Positions 12,837 through 25,300 are shown, numbered from the stretch's first letter. The stretch is 64,000 nucleotides of DNA from Parapristionchus giblindavisi (GCA_943737045.1 CALSFV010000364.1:186001-250000); one strand, 5' to 3'. Program-made: numbers and translations. Notes: a model not told the origin generated them from the sequence alone.

Positions 12837-12888
12837 ACAAGATGACAATTTTAAATACCTCTCGCAACACTTCCTCGCCACGAATGAA
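12837..12888 (+). other. Isolated exon-like segment
   Basis: After TGTTTCAG the frame reads VPEKIQDDNFKYLSQHFLA and ends at a GTAAGA donor. Both borders look like good splice sites. No neighbouring exon was found, so this stays a weak call. Confidence 0.2.
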
Positions 12889-12944
12889 GTAAGAGAATAT
12901 GACCATAGTGCAAACTAAAATTATGGTAATTGCTTGAACTCTCT

Positions 12945-13110
12945 GACAGCTCTCTAACTCGCCCTTTGCTCCAAAACTGCCAAGCTACCCAAAGCCCACA
13001 CCGATATCACTATCTTAGCGAGGGATATCCATCGATTCCTCATGTCCTCCCATTTCCTGCTTTGTATGCGATGCTATGCTATGATGAAATAAAGAATAAG
13101 AATATGAATT
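12945..13110 (+). mobile_element. LINE 3' UTR and tail
   Basis: It shares CACCGATATCACTATCTTAG-CGAGGG and the ending GATGAAATAAAGAATAAG with the element at the left window edge. Confidence 0.45.
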
Positions 13111-13575
13111 CTTGATCAGTGATAAAATAGTTATCTGATTCAATGTGTTGCTGAAATGATGACAAATATGTTATCAATATGTACTTTATTACATCTTTAA
13201 ATACTTTATTTAAGACAAAAATACTCGTTCAAAACACGTAATACGGAATGGCTCGAGATTATGGTTACGTATATTTGGACGTGTGGATTAAGGGAAGAAT
13301 TAGCACCGGGAGGAATGCACTGGTAAGAGGTATGACAGGAGTAGTTGGGAAGATTGTCAAAGTAAAGTGCTATGACAGAATGGGGATATGTCAATGTGCC
13401 AATAGCTATGACATTACGGGGATATCTCAATATCATTGTCAAATGTGAATAATGGATTGTTCAAATTCAGAAGTTCTACCCATGAAGGTTTGTTGGGCAA
13501 ACGGCATACGCATAGGAAGGGCAATTTTGCCAAAGAGTTGCGCTAGTGACATCACACATTTGGTCGGTCATCACT

Positions 13576-14497
13576 TACAGTATCGGCGTAAAGTGACTAG
13601 ACGTTTTTCATTTTCTTATAACTTTTGATCCAGGAAAGCAATTTTTTAACCAATGAACAGAATTTATCAGGGAATATTACCCCGATGTGTTGGTGTAATT
13701 AAATTAGTTCATTATTGCGTAGTGATGGCTCAATCGAATTACACTTTTTTGAAAAAAATCCAATTCTTTAGTGAAAAGTCCAGTTCTTCTGAAACATGGT
13801 GAGAGTGGAGACACCCACTAGGGCTGCACAGGCAAACAATCGGGAATGGATCCGACTCCGATTGTCGACCTCAGCATATCTTTTGCAGCGGGTCTGAAAG
13901 GAATCGGAACTAAACCAAAATAAGGAAAATAAATATATGATACATTGCAAAGCTGTTTGCACAGGAACCAGAATTTTAGAACACCCGCCCTAGGAACGGT
14001 AGGGTATCAAAATCAGCCCTACCAAAAAATTTTTGTTTTTTATGCCATGAGGGCGAATGAGAGCTATGACTACCACAATCTGGGAATAAACATCGCTCAA
14101 CACTAGCATCATTTTGGAGCTTAGAATGGGTCGTTAGCACATCTAGAAGCTGAGTTTTAAATTTTGGGGGTAAAATTTGCAACAAACCTACGGATCGAAA
14201 TCGGAGTCGGATCCATTCCCGATTGTTTGCCTGTGCAGCCCTAGTGGGTGTCTCCACTCTCACCATGTTTCAGAAGAACTGGACTTTTCACTAAAGAATT
14301 GGAATTTTTCAAAAAAGTGTAATTCGATTGAGTCATCACTACGCAATAATGAACTAATTTAATTACACCAACACATCGGGGTAATATTCCCTGATAAATT
14401 CTGTTCATTGGTTCAAAAAATCAGCTTGATTGCTTTCCTGGATCAAAAGTTATAAAAAAAATGATAAAGCGTCTAATCACTTTACGCCGATACTGTA
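13576..14497. mobile_element. Foldback element with ~305-bp inverted arms
   Basis: The left arm (13576 to about 13880) starts TACAGTATCGGCGTAAAGTG. The right arm (about 14190-14497) is its near-perfect reverse complement. A 300-bp loop lies between them. TA tips suggest a Tc1/mariner-type element. Confidence 0.8.
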
Positions 14498-14499
14498 TT

Positions 14500-15020
14500 C
14501 AGCTTCTTCTGCCATCAAGTGAACAATAAAGGAGGCAATATCAGTTAAGAACAAAATCACCGGCTTAAGCCAGCACCTATCTAACGAGTAAAGGTGACGT
14601 AATACGAACTATACAATATGATTAAACACATGCATTGGGGAAGTCTAACGTTGGTTAGTAGCGCTATACAAATATGCAGTATAATGATCATATACAAGTA
14701 TTTACTATTCTATATTATTGCTGGTATATTGCATAATTACGCGTAAGTATTTTTAGTAGATCAATCAAACTACACTAACGAATAGTTGATGAATAGTGAA
14801 TTAATGTGGCTACTGACAATAGTAGGGCTTAAAGGGTATGTGAAAAGAAAAGAAAAAAAAAGCTGCGAAAAGAAAAGAAAATTAGGGAAACTCTCCTCTT
14901 TCTGCACGCTTTTTCGCCACTTGTTTTCTTTTCTTCTAAACGACATGATAAATTTATTATCATTATCGTTATTATTATTATTGGTCTTGCGCAATTCTTG
15001 ACCACCAGATATGTACTTCA
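14500..15020. other. No recognisable gene
   Basis: A/T-rich sequence with AAAAGAAAAG words and (ATT)n microsatellite. The ORFs here overlap each other on both strands and have no family signal. Confidence 0.5.
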
Positions 15021-15026
15021 GGACTT

Positions 15027-15027
<1 letters not shown>

Positions 15028-15061
<34 letters not shown>
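15028..15061 (+). repeat. Run of 34 G
   Basis: An uninterrupted G homopolymer ends directly before GAGTGATCG. Its exact length may be a sequencing artefact. Confidence 0.9.
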
Positions 15062-15062
<1 letters not shown>

Positions 15063-15109
15063 GTGATCGATAATTTTTAATTCCAGCGGGTACACTCCTT
15101 GATCGGCAG

Positions 15110-15250
15110 CTATGGATGATAGAGATTGACGATTGACTTCTAACAGTTTATTAACCTTTATCAAGCACATAACCATTAGGGAGGGAATGGTTGCCGCTAA
15201 ACGACAGATTAGTCTAGGCGTGCTGAGGTTCCATACAAGGGGCATAATTA
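15110..15250 (-). repeat. Dispersed retroelement 3' repeat
   Basis: On the minus strand it reads GCACGCCTAGACTAATCTGT and ends TTATCAAGCACAT-complement, as at 22810-22920. Both open weakly as PSLMV(M/L)CLIKVNKL, which is probably chance reading of an abundant repeat. Confidence 0.5.
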
Positions 15251-16119
15251 TCTTCTTCTTCTTCATCTTCTGATCAGCAATTAAGACGTTCTTCAGAATC
15301 AAAGCCGCTACACTTGATCCTTTTCGAATAGTGAATCATGAAACAGAATTGAGAAAAATTAGATAGAGATAACCCACGAAGTCCTCGCTCAATACTTCGT
15401 CAACAAATTGCTTGATGATAGGCATACCACTCCTGACTTGCCTATAGTCTTCTAGGAGGGGATCCTTTTTACGTTGTTGATGTTAATTCGGTAAGAGTAA
15501 CAGACGAACGAGAGATGGACCGCTCACAACCGAGACAAACGCAAAGATTGACTTCTATAATTTAATAATTATATATATTAATTAATAAGTTTTGCACCAT
15601 AAAAGGTACTATATTTTTTCAAGGATCTGACATTTTCATCCGTCTCGAAAACTTTATCACCAAAACTTCCATCAAATCATTTCGATTCTAACCCTTCAAC
15701 GGTCAACCAACATTTCTACTGATAGGTTTTGGACGATTTCGGAAAAAAAAAGCTTGAAGTGAATGAGAAAGGTGTGGAAGTAAGCGACATTGCAAAGAAG
15801 CATAGTGACAAAAAATGAGATCTCCTCCTTGGTTATGCTCGGTTGAAATAAATAATTCTTAAACGATGAACGAGTTTTACAATGTTTCCCGAAAAAAACC
15901 GCGCTGATGACATATTTTTGTACATAGAATTCTTTTTTTCAGTGGATTTGACGTTAATCCGAGTATAAACAATAGACGATTCAGTGCTGTCGAAATTTAA
16001 AAAAATTATGTGCTTAATTTTCATTTTTTTATGATTCCGTTCTTTAGGGACATTAATTTTTTTGCTGATTTTCTGCTTCAAAATACTATTTCAAAATCGA
16101 ATCGAAACCACTCACTAAA

Positions 16120-16676
16120 TCTTAAGCTAATGCAAAAAACCTTTTTCGTAAAATTTTCGTAAAACGTAATTTTACGACTTATTTTCTCGTAAAATTCGTA
16201 AAATTCGTAAAAATTTCGTAAAAACTTTTCGCGTCTAAATTACAACAAATTGTCCCAAATGTACTTTGTGATAAAATATATGAAACACGCGAATGTTTAT
16301 TCATGTATCTACAATCCTGTTATGCAAGTGATAAACGATAAGCAAGAACTTACAGCTAAAAACTTATATTAAATTAATATTATTAATAGATGTACAAGAA
16401 TAAGTATGCATGCACTTTAAATATATTTTTTTTGATTAAATAAGTTAAATAGCAATGTGCCCTATGGTGTTTCGACCGCTACGTGTGTATAAACAGCAAA
16501 GATTGATTTTCCACCAATTTTTGAAAATAATTTAACCTATTATTCAGTTTTTTACCATTTTTTCACCTTTCGTTAAATTTTTGACTTTCGTAAAATTTTA
16601 CGACGTAAAAATTTTACGAAAAAAGTCGTAAAATCGTAAAATCCGTAAAATCGTAAAACTTAAAATGCACAGCCCT
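16120..16676. mobile_element. hAT-like element of CGTAAAA repeats
   Basis: The right tip is GCACAGCCCTG at 16666-16676. Both ends hold many CGTAAAA/TTTTACG units in opposite orientation. The left tip is decayed, so that border is approximate. Confidence 0.5.
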
Positions 16677-17694
16677 GCTAATTACCATCCTACGAAAATC
16701 AATATTATTAATAGCTTATAGTGAATCCTTCTTATTAAAAAAATACTTAAATATTCTATATTATCGATCACAGATCAACTCATGTTTATCTGGGTGACAA
16801 TTTGATAGGAAAAGAAAGATGAAAGATACCAATGGATAAGAAACTGTACGGAATGAAGAGAATCAGAGATTGAGAGACACAGAAAGATAGAGAAGATGAT
16901 AAGATAGATGTATGTATGCGGCTTTGTGGTTTGTAATAATGAAACAAGAGCATTATGAGATGTCTTTATAATATTTTAGAAAAATAGGTAATGAAGGGTA
17001 TCTATTGATGTATCAATAACGAATTTTATTGAAATATTTCAAATCGTTTTGGAGGAAAACTTGATAGTTTTACGCTTTCAAATCATAGTATAAGTCAGAC
17101 AGTTCTTACCCATGTAATTATTAGTAGCTAATAGTTGTTGATCATATGAGTGTCGTCGATCTTTTGGACTACACGAAGATTATTCTATTATTCAAAGCAT
17201 ACAAGGTCCTTTGGGAGATCACTGCTAGGCTAGTAATTATACAAGGCCAATTATTTACGGAAAACATAATCTCTTCCTCAAAAAAAACTCTCTTCAAGTC
17301 ACAGTCTTTGTTAGTCTAAACCAAGATTGGTGTGTAACAAGTAATACTTCTCTTGTGAGGCTCAATCGAAAACACGCATAAGAAGTGGACCAGCAAAGAC
17401 ATTCTTAAATTCGAAGATATTTGTATTCTTGAGTTTTGAATTTTCGAAATTTCACATACCAGATTCCTCCAACTCATGCTTTCATGTGGAATGTTATCAT
17501 GGCACTTCGTCGATCTCTGGCCGTTATGGTCGAATTGTAATTGTGATGATTATTATTATTGGCCTCTCGATCCGCACTTCTTCTCTTGCCCACTCCCAGC
17601 ATCAGCTTCTTCTTATCCTCATGAAATTATTGATTTTTATCCGAAATATCTTTAAAAAACTCCGAACTTTATTTGCTGTGTTTTAAAAGATACT

Positions 17695-17800
17695 ACGAGT
17701 TAATGCCACTCTCCCTTCTGGCAATGCTCTCTCGTCGATAACGAAAGCGAGCGAGTGTGGCTAGAGCAGAGAGTTTCAATTTAGCTCGGAGTGTCCCCAG
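17695..17800. mobile_element. Family-A TTAA palindrome
   Basis: CTGGCAATGCTCTCTCGTCG and GAGAGTTTCAATTTAGCTCG are present in family-A order. The tip on one side is lost. Confidence 0.6.
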
Positions 17801-18530
17801 CCCGACGCTTATGCCAGAGATCAATGCAATAGTGCGCGATAAAAATATATTGAACGTGCCCTTTAACGTTTTTGAACATTTCGGGGACTCCTTTGCAACC
17901 CTGATGTTTATTGGCACAGATAGTGCGCTTTTTTCGCGATACGGTGATCAAGCCACGCCCATATCGCTAAAGATAGTAAGAGCCCTAGTAAATTGCACTT
18001 GTAGTCGTAAACTTCCACACTCGTTTAAGGACATTTTTACGTTTAAATGCTCGCTGATGGTCTCATATTTACTGATGAGTAATTTCTGAAACATGTTTCA
18101 ACATGTTTCCCATATCATGATAAGATTGCTGTATACATTCACTATGACGTCATCATTGTCATTATTTCCACTACCGGAAGTTCTGAATCAGTCGAAGAGT
18201 TCATTTCAAGCATGCTATTTCACCACTAGCTCGTGATTTCATTTCACAACTGTTAAATTCAATAGGTCACGGGTGTGATTCAGGGATGACACGGCGTTGG
18301 AATATTTCATATGCAAATACATTTGGACTGCTTCGTATCGCTCGATTTATTGTGTCCTCAAGATAGTAAATAGTTTAATTTCTAATGTTAATCATTTTCG
18401 AAATTTCTTGTTTTTTACAAAGAAAAATTTTCGTTTCACTAGTTTTATGGTGTCGCTACGTTAGTTATGAGGACTGCGCCGCCTAAACAACATTATCTTT
18501 ACCGATCTACTTTGAATTGCTAATAATGCT

Positions 18531-18989
18531 GTGTTCAGAACTTGGAAAATGCAAGAAAATGCGGAAAATGCTGTTCAAAAGTTCAGGTGGAAAATGCTCG
18601 AAAATGCTCGATTTTGGATCGAAAAAGACGGTTTTATACACTTTAAAAGCGTTGAACCTCGTTGTTTCATGGAAAACAGCGAACTTAGGTCATTTATAAA
18701 GTATGCTGCTGAAACAAATATCGTATGATCCTTTTTTGAGCACTTTAAGCCGAAAATCAACGAAAATGCTGCGAAAAATCAACCTAGCGAGTCCATATTT
18801 AAAAATATCACTTATCATCAATAAAATGCGTCCATAACACTGTTTACTACCAATAAACGTTGATATTAAACAAAAAAACCATTAAAATTTGCTTAAAATC
18901 CTCGAAAATGAGCATTTTCAGAGCATTTTCCGGCTGAACTTCTGAACAGCATTTTCCGCATTTTCGTGCATTTTGCAAGTTCTGAACAC
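18531..18989. mobile_element. Palindromic element with GTGTTCAGAACTTG ends
   Basis: The ends GTGTTCAGAACTTGGAAAAT and its counterpart ATTTTGCAAGTTCTGAACAC are inverted. Internal GAAAATGC units are also mirrored. No ORF of a transposase is present. Confidence 0.65.
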
Positions 18990-19831
18990 TGCATAAGCAA
19001 TACTGAATTGATTTTTTGCAGCAATATTATCACTCAACCCGCACATGATAAACGCGATATATACCGAAGCGCATCCAACAGCGATCTAATGCGAGGTGTT
19101 TTTACACTTTTCTTGCCGAATAGCGGTTGCTCCGCCACACACACCTCACACGCTGCTGCGGCCCGGAACGTTGATCACCGACGAAATAGTTATATTTCGT
19201 GGTTGATCGGCAAAAGACTATTCTATTATATATAGACTCACCCCTACAAGTTCGGGAATGGAATTTCCTCTCTGTATACTCGTCCTCCGTCCCTCACATC
19301 CACCAAGGATTTCATCATCCGATGATTCCATCGACGCTTGGCGAAGGGTTTGGACAGAAGAGACCTGGAAATAGTTCTATTCTATTAATTTTTGGGTTTT
19401 TTAACGAAAATTTGAAGAAGATCTGCTCCTTTCACGAGCTTCCTAACGCGTAGGGGGGGAGGGGGTAGGGCCCCAGTCTAACCCAAACTCTCCGCTCTAG
19501 CCACACTATCTCAAATCCTTTATTCATAAGAGAGTGTGGCCAGAGCGGGGAGTTTGAAGTTACATAGCTTGGGCGGTCGTTTATGCGGTGTTACATTCGG
19601 ACACTTGTCCGTCTACTTAGATTTAGGAGTGTTAGTCCCAAGTAGAAAACCCTTTTACTGTAATTTTTCTGACCCATCATGGTTTTCCACTCGAGACCAA
19701 GTATACTCTGAAATTTAAGTGAACCCTCTCACGGTAAGCGAATACGGCGCGCTTCCCGGAAATATAACGTTAGTGTTTACAAGTTGTTCTTGGTACTACA
19801 ACAATTATACGAGCAGGGTTGGAAGAAACTG

Positions 19832-20252
19832 ACAAGGGAACTCTCTCAACTTAATGTGGCCATATGACATGGGAATAATTTACCTGAATCAGTTTTCGAT
19901 GCTGATTACGAATCCGTTATCAAACGTTGCCCAATCGAGCTGAGATTCGAGAAAATCGATATTGAAATGCGACTATTTGATTCGAAAATTCACAACTTAC
20001 CTATACTATCCACTAAATTACAGCAGGAGGTGTTTGGATAATTGATGGATGAGTTTATGAACGCATCGGGATGGTTTATATAGGAAGTCTCACGAATTTC
20101 CGAATAAACTAGCGAATTTTAATATCGATTTTCTCGAATCTGAGCTCGATTGGGCAACGTTTGAAAACGGATTCGTAATCAGCATCGAAAACTGATTCAG
20201 GTAACTTATTCCCATGTCATATGGCCACATTAAGTTGAGAGAGTTCCCTTGT
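19832..20252. mobile_element. ACAAGGGA palindrome family, copy 1
   Basis: About 210-bp arms are inverted around a short centre. Each arm has GTGGCCATATGACATGGGAA, GATGCTGATTACGAATCCGT and GAGAAAATCGATATT. Copy 2 is at 41758-42178 and a larger relative is at 40704-41587. Confidence 0.8.
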
Positions 20253-20769
20253 GAAGAAGGGACGATCTCGTTCAAAAAGTGGTCAGTGGATTGCATTGAA
20301 GGTGCACCACTCCTGACTTGCCGATGATCCTCTCGGACGGATCTTTTTACGTTGTTAAAGCTTATTCGGTGAGAAAAGGATAGACGCACGAGGGACGTAC
20401 CGCTCACAAAATCAAATCGTAACGTTTCCATAACGTTATCAATGGTAGAAGAAGGTTAACCAATGAAGCCTAACCCTATGCAAACTTTCGCATGATAAGG
20501 GCAAATGCGCGAGGGCGAAAAGCGTGTTGAGACTATGATAATAATGTATAGGAATCTGTCAATTTTACTATGGACTTTGGAACAAAGTTATCAATTTTAT
20601 AGTTAGTCCCGTCTAGACTTGGAGGTATTTTATGCACGCTACCTTTGAAAAGTTTTACAATGAAGTATTGCATGGAAGAATTTTCGTTTAGAAAAAATGC
20701 TTTTCATAGGCTTAGTATAATGAGACGGAGAGAGGAGAGATTTATATTAAATTGGGCGGGTTCTACAAT

Positions 20770-21035
20770 TACACTCATCCGGTGACCCACCGTATAGTTG
20801 ATCTCGATAAAGTGTTCAGATGTAAAATGTAAAAGGCTCACACTGTGGCAGTACTGGCATTGGAATCGGGCAAGGCTCGATTTATGTGTGATGATGAAGG
20901 AGTTCGAGGCACGCCTACATTGGAAGGACGATGAGAGGCGAGTGAGAAACCGAGCAGGGTCGAGTCGTTGCCACCCTGATATTGTTTTCGTTGCTATTTA
21001 TGAATATATACTTGATGAAATAAATAAATAAATAC
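20770..21035 (+). repeat. Dispersed repeat (copy 2) with A-rich tail
   Basis: It shares CCGGTGACCCACCG-TATAGTTGATCT with the copy near 12350. It ends in repeated AAAT units after GATGAAATAAATAAAT, as expected for a retroposed non-LTR or SINE end. It lies directly next to the channel C-terminal tail exon (21124-21053). Confidence 0.45.
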
Positions 21036-21309
21036 ATAACATTATCACTTACCGCTGCTTTCTGCTTCGATTTAATCCTCTTTAGGCAAGTCTCAAGCCA
21101 TGTGCGAATGGTGCACTTGGCAACCTGAAATCATCAATTTAATGCTTACCAAAAATATCCTAACTTTGGCCAAAATAATCGTTTAATTCATGATTTATCT
21201 TGCCATTGAAAATACTATTTAGATAATTTTGATTTTTTTCAGTCTCAAAAGAATATGAATAAAAATGGAATATTGATTAGTGTTTGGGATCAATAAACCC
21301 TTGTCCGTA

Positions 21310-21408
21310 AGGTTCCCCTCCACCAATGCTATCACGCTTTCTTCGTTTACAAGAGAGCATTGCCAGAGCGGAGAGTGAAAAATAGCTCGTGGAGTGCCTT
21401 TCAAAGGC
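21310..21408. mobile_element. Family-A TTAA palindrome
   Basis: It has CACGCTTTCTTCGTTTACAA, GAGAGCATTGCCAGAGCGGA and TAGCTCGTGGAGTGCC. Confidence 0.6.
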
Positions 21409-21777
21409 CCTTTTGAAATAACGGGGTACATTCTGCCGCGCACTTCTCCGACTCCGCCTACTTCTTGCGCGACATAGCCTTTTCTCTTATTTTATTGAAT
21501 TTTATGGCGTTTGCTCGTCATTTCATTGGGCAAAAATAAAATTATATGCAGTTAAAAAACGTTAGGGGAAACCTCCCTAAAATTTGGCGTAAATTTTTGA
21601 GTGCGTTTTTCTCAACGGTGGAGAAGTTTACTAAGTTCGGTATTTGCGTGGTGTATGAAAAATTTTTGCAATTCTATAATAGCTGGGCGTCGTTTTCTGA
21701 TCAATAAAACAAAGTTCTCCATGATTATAGCTGAAGCACAAATCATATATTGGAAGTATAGTCATTATACGATACTC

Positions 21778-21895
21778 TCTTAAAGGGACACCTCGATAAA
21801 ATTTGAAACTCTCCAATCTGGCAACACTCTCTCGTTCTTTTTCTCTGCGAGAGAGTATAGCCAGAGCGGAGAGTTTCAAATTAGCTCGGGTTTTT
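21778..21895. mobile_element. Family-A TTAA palindrome
   Basis: CTTAAAGGGACACCTCGATA opens it, and GCGGAGAGTTTCAAATTAGC is near the end. Confidence 0.7.
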
Positions 21896-22624
21896 TTTAA
21901 AGAATCCATCCGCTTTCCATCAAGTAGATTAAGGAGAATGTAAGTGATATTTAGATAAATGAGCAGAAGTAGATGATGGTTCAGAAGTAGTTTCCACAAT
22001 CAGTCTGCCAGTTTTTAACTCCCTCGGACCAGAAACAGAATGGAGACGATCTCTGGAAAGAATTATTTACGTCTTTTATTATCTTTATATTTTTTTTCAC
22101 TGTTCATGTTCATTTTTCATCATTATTGGAGAAAACAAAATAAGATCCTTCTTTTGTGTTACCGAAGGTTGTCTTAACGATGAACAAGTCGAAACTGTAC
22201 AGCATTCAGCTATGATTTGAAGAGTTTTTTCTTATTTCTTTCAGCTTTTTTTTAAAACTTGTCAATCATCAATCATTAAGAAATTTACGACACGTTCTAT
22301 TAATCAATTCGTAATTATCTCTACAACTGCGAGACGTATTATCAACGGGTTAGCTATAACTAATATTCGCGATTTACAATTTCCGTCTTTGCTGATTCAA
22401 CATCATTTGACATGTTATCCTGAGAGGTTAAATATTATATATGATAATAAAATCACATGATAACAATGCACAAACACATTCGCCAAAATACAAAAGCGAC
22501 ACTGTTTATGGTCAGGGTTTGATCATCAACTACAGAGCGTTAATTCTACATGGTGCAGCACAATTATGGAAACATGACTTACTGTATTTTGCAGTGGTTT
22601 TTCATCATTCTGTGCGTTTCACCC

Positions 22625-22692
22625 TGTAAGTTACAACCCGTTATTCAAGGCACACGAAGTCCTGCGGGTGATCACTGCTATGCCAGGGATAA
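22625..22692 (-). mobile_element. SINE 3' fragment
   Basis: It matches CCGTTATTCAAGGCACACGA and AGTCCTGCGGGTGATCACTG of the SINE in minus orientation. Smaller, more decayed pieces lie at 5604-5670, 17205-17260, 51248-51292 and 62405-62456. Confidence 0.5.
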
Positions 22693-22809
22693 TTAATAAG
22701 TATCGATATTTTTGAGGAAAGAAGGATGGGTATAATGATAATTCATAAGGGAACGAACACATCTCTTCTTTCCTTTTGCCAGTAATGTGTTCATGAATAT
22801 ATATTTGAT

Positions 22810-22922
22810 GTTTACAGTTTATTGACCTTTATCAAGCACAGAACCATTAGGGAGGGAATGGTTGCCACTAAACGACAGATTTGTCTGGGCGTGCTGAGGT
22901 CCCATACAAGGGGCATAAGGGC
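22810..22922 (-). repeat. Dispersed retroelement 3' repeat
   Basis: This is a second copy of the repeat at 15110-15250, about 90 percent alike by eye. It is related to the end of the fragment at 26160-26260 and to the first 50 bases of the window. Confidence 0.5.
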
Positions 22923-23589
22923 ATAGGGGTAAATAAATAAATATTGATTTTTTTTGTATGTTTCGATGTTATACATAGATCCAAGAAACAATGTATTTGA
23001 GTTTATGAGAGCATCGATTTGTCTTACACAATCGCCCCGTTGTAGCCAAATACGTGTCACATTGATGATGGCTTATCAACTAAACCATTTCATTGACAGC
23101 TTTTGCAATCTCCAAACTTAGTAAAAACGCATTCCTCCGCGACAAGGGATTTAAAGGGACTGTCAAACTCTCGCTTTTAAATATTTTTTGGAATTAATTA
23201 AAGGAAATTTTTAAGATATCCCTAAAAATGGCTAACATATTTTCTCCTGATTTTTAAAAGAAACACCCCCCACCCGCTATTATGAAACTCTTCTCATAAA
23301 TTGACAATTACGAGAGCTTCACGGCCATTACGGAAGTTTACATGTCTAAAAACATGAATTATTATATTATTTTTAAAAATCCGACATTGTAATAAAGAAC
23401 AGTGAAATAATTGTGAGATAAAAATCATATATTCTTTTTTTTCCTATGTAAAAAAATGAGTGAATGGTCTCTCTTACAATCGGAACAAACATTGATTAGT
23501 TCACGGAATTATTATTTTTAAATATGAAACAAACCAGACATCAGATTTAATGTATGAAAAAATGAATAAGTGAACTGGATGAAACTTAC

Positions 23590-24268
23590 TTGAAGACGGC
23601 CTGACCGTACTTGACCATTCCGAAGAGAATCACTCCAGTGTTAGCACAGAAGAGAACGAGTAAGAACCAGGGCTGTGCATTTTTCGTTTTTCGTTTTTTT
23701 CGATTTTTCGAGTTTTCTCGAAAAACATTTTCGACGAAAAATTTTTCGGAAAAAAATTCGAAAAAAACGAAAAATGCTTTTTCATAAAAAAGCAGAAAAT
23801 TTCAAAAATTAATGACATTTTAACAAAAATTTGAAATTTGGAGACAAAATTACAATTTCACTTGAGTAAATATGTGTTCTTTATCTTTTATGCAGCATCA
23901 ATAAATAATCACACAGTTGCAACTCTTGTCTTTCCATTTTATCGATTGGAAAATTAAGCGAATTGATGTTCTCGATAGGGAAAACAGTGTTTATATTTTT
24001 TTCGAATTCTTCGGATTTTTCGAAAATAAATTCGAAAAATTTTCGTTTTTCGAAATATTTTCGAAATATTTTTTTCGCACAGCCCTGTGGCCGTATGCAA
24101 GAACCGTTTTCCGGGAAAATGTGACGTCATTAGCGTAGGAGGAGTCGTTTTCCAAAAATCCTCCGCCTACGCTAATGACGTCACATTTTCCTGGAAAACG
24201 GTTTTCCAGTTGTTCTTGCATACGGCCACTGGTAAGAACATCGCAGCGATAATGAAAAGAGACCAGAC
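23590..24268 (-). pseudogene. Channel copy 2: domain IV S5 exon split by a transposable element
   Basis: The 5' part (24268-24232) reads VWSLFIIAAMFL. The 3' part (23667-23590) reads VLFCANTGVILFGMVKYGQAVF and ends at a GTAAG donor. Removing 23668-24231 plus one copy of the GTAAGAAC duplication restores an open frame. That frame matches the NALCN domain IV S5 region (FIIVGMFL..., VLFGTVKYG in mammals). The insertion therefore hit a coding exon. Confidence 0.9.
23668..24231. mobile_element. Composite hAT-like insertion in a channel exon, 8-bp target duplication
   Basis: It is flanked by GTAAGAAC at 23660-23667 and 24232-24239. It consists of a 420-bp element with CAGGGCTGTGC/GCACAGCCCTG tips and TTTTTCG repeats (23668-24087). 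A 144-bp palindrome with GGCCGTATGCAAGAAC ends follows (24088-24231). An 8-bp duplication and CAG..CTG tips are typical of hAT elements. Confidence 0.85.
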
Positions 24269-25199
24269 CTGGGAAATATTTTTTATTTAATAATTTAGAT
24301 ATATTTTAAATAGTCTAATTGAAAAGCATCGCTAGGACAAAACATTCCTTCTTCATTTCTTTCTAATCTTGAAATATTCAGGGAATATTGATTCCAAAGA
24401 AATGTTTAAAAATCGCCAAACTCATTTATCTAAATTTAACATTATAAAATAAATAAACAAATCGAAGTCTCACCGGCGATTGTGAAGAACCTGAGAATGA
24501 CGAACAGTATCCAGACAGACCGAGGAAGGTGATGAAGTCTCTGTTCCTTCGTGATTGCTAGAATCCGTTAGGAGTGAACGCAACGGCTTTCAGGATGATC
24601 TGAATGACTTAAGCTATTAATGTCTTAGGGTCTTAGGGTATTAGAGTCTTGGTGTCTTATGATCTTAACCTGAGTAATTCTTAATCCACGAAGACTTAAG
24701 ACCTTAAACAAGGCTAAATACCTCAATGGTGAACAGAATGGAGCAGGCGAGAGGATAGTGAAGAAGAGTAGGACGCGAGTGCGAGTATTCTCTTCCTGAG
24801 ATTTTCATTTGTCTTTGTTACGTCTGGGCAGTCGACATCCTTGTACGGGACGAGTACATGACTTATCAGTTTCAGAAAATTTAACACATCATGAAAATTA
24901 CGAAAAACATTAACGTACATGGTTTTGAGAGAAAAGCATTTCTGAATATTATATGAAAAAAAGACGATACAGGCTTCTGTTTTACTGAGGTTTTAAAGCT
25001 CCAAATTAATTTTCAACAGAGAAAACATCTCTAGTACCGTCTGTTTACGGAATTCTACCCTCATAAGTAAGTTAATCATTCACTTGTAGGTGAGGGAATA
25101 GGGTCGAATTCAATTATCTACAAGCGAAGAGTTGCGCACTTAAAATGAATTTGCTGGGCAACCATTATTATATTTATTGTTAGATAAGGATGTTTTCTG

Positions 25200-25300
25200 T
25201 GGGCATGAAACTCTCCGCTCTGGCCACACTCTCTCGCTTTCTTTGTCTGCGAGAGAGTATGGCGAAGGCGATGAGTTTGAAATTAGCACGGGTGTGTTTT
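25200..25300. mobile_element. Family-A TTAA palindrome
   Basis: It has GAAACTCTCCGCTCTGGCCA, CTTTCTTTGTCTGCGAGAGA and GAAATTAGCACGGGTG. It lies between pieces of the broken channel. Confidence 0.65.

Noticed and set aside
13248..13448. 66-codon plus-strand ORF (MARDYGYVYLDVW)
   Set aside because: No family motif or splice context; a similar-length frame is open on the other strand, and short direct repeats suggest chance.
21631..21999. 122-codon minus-strand ORF
   Set aside because: Most of it is family-A palindrome sequence (LKLSALAILSRR is a recurrent reading of that family).
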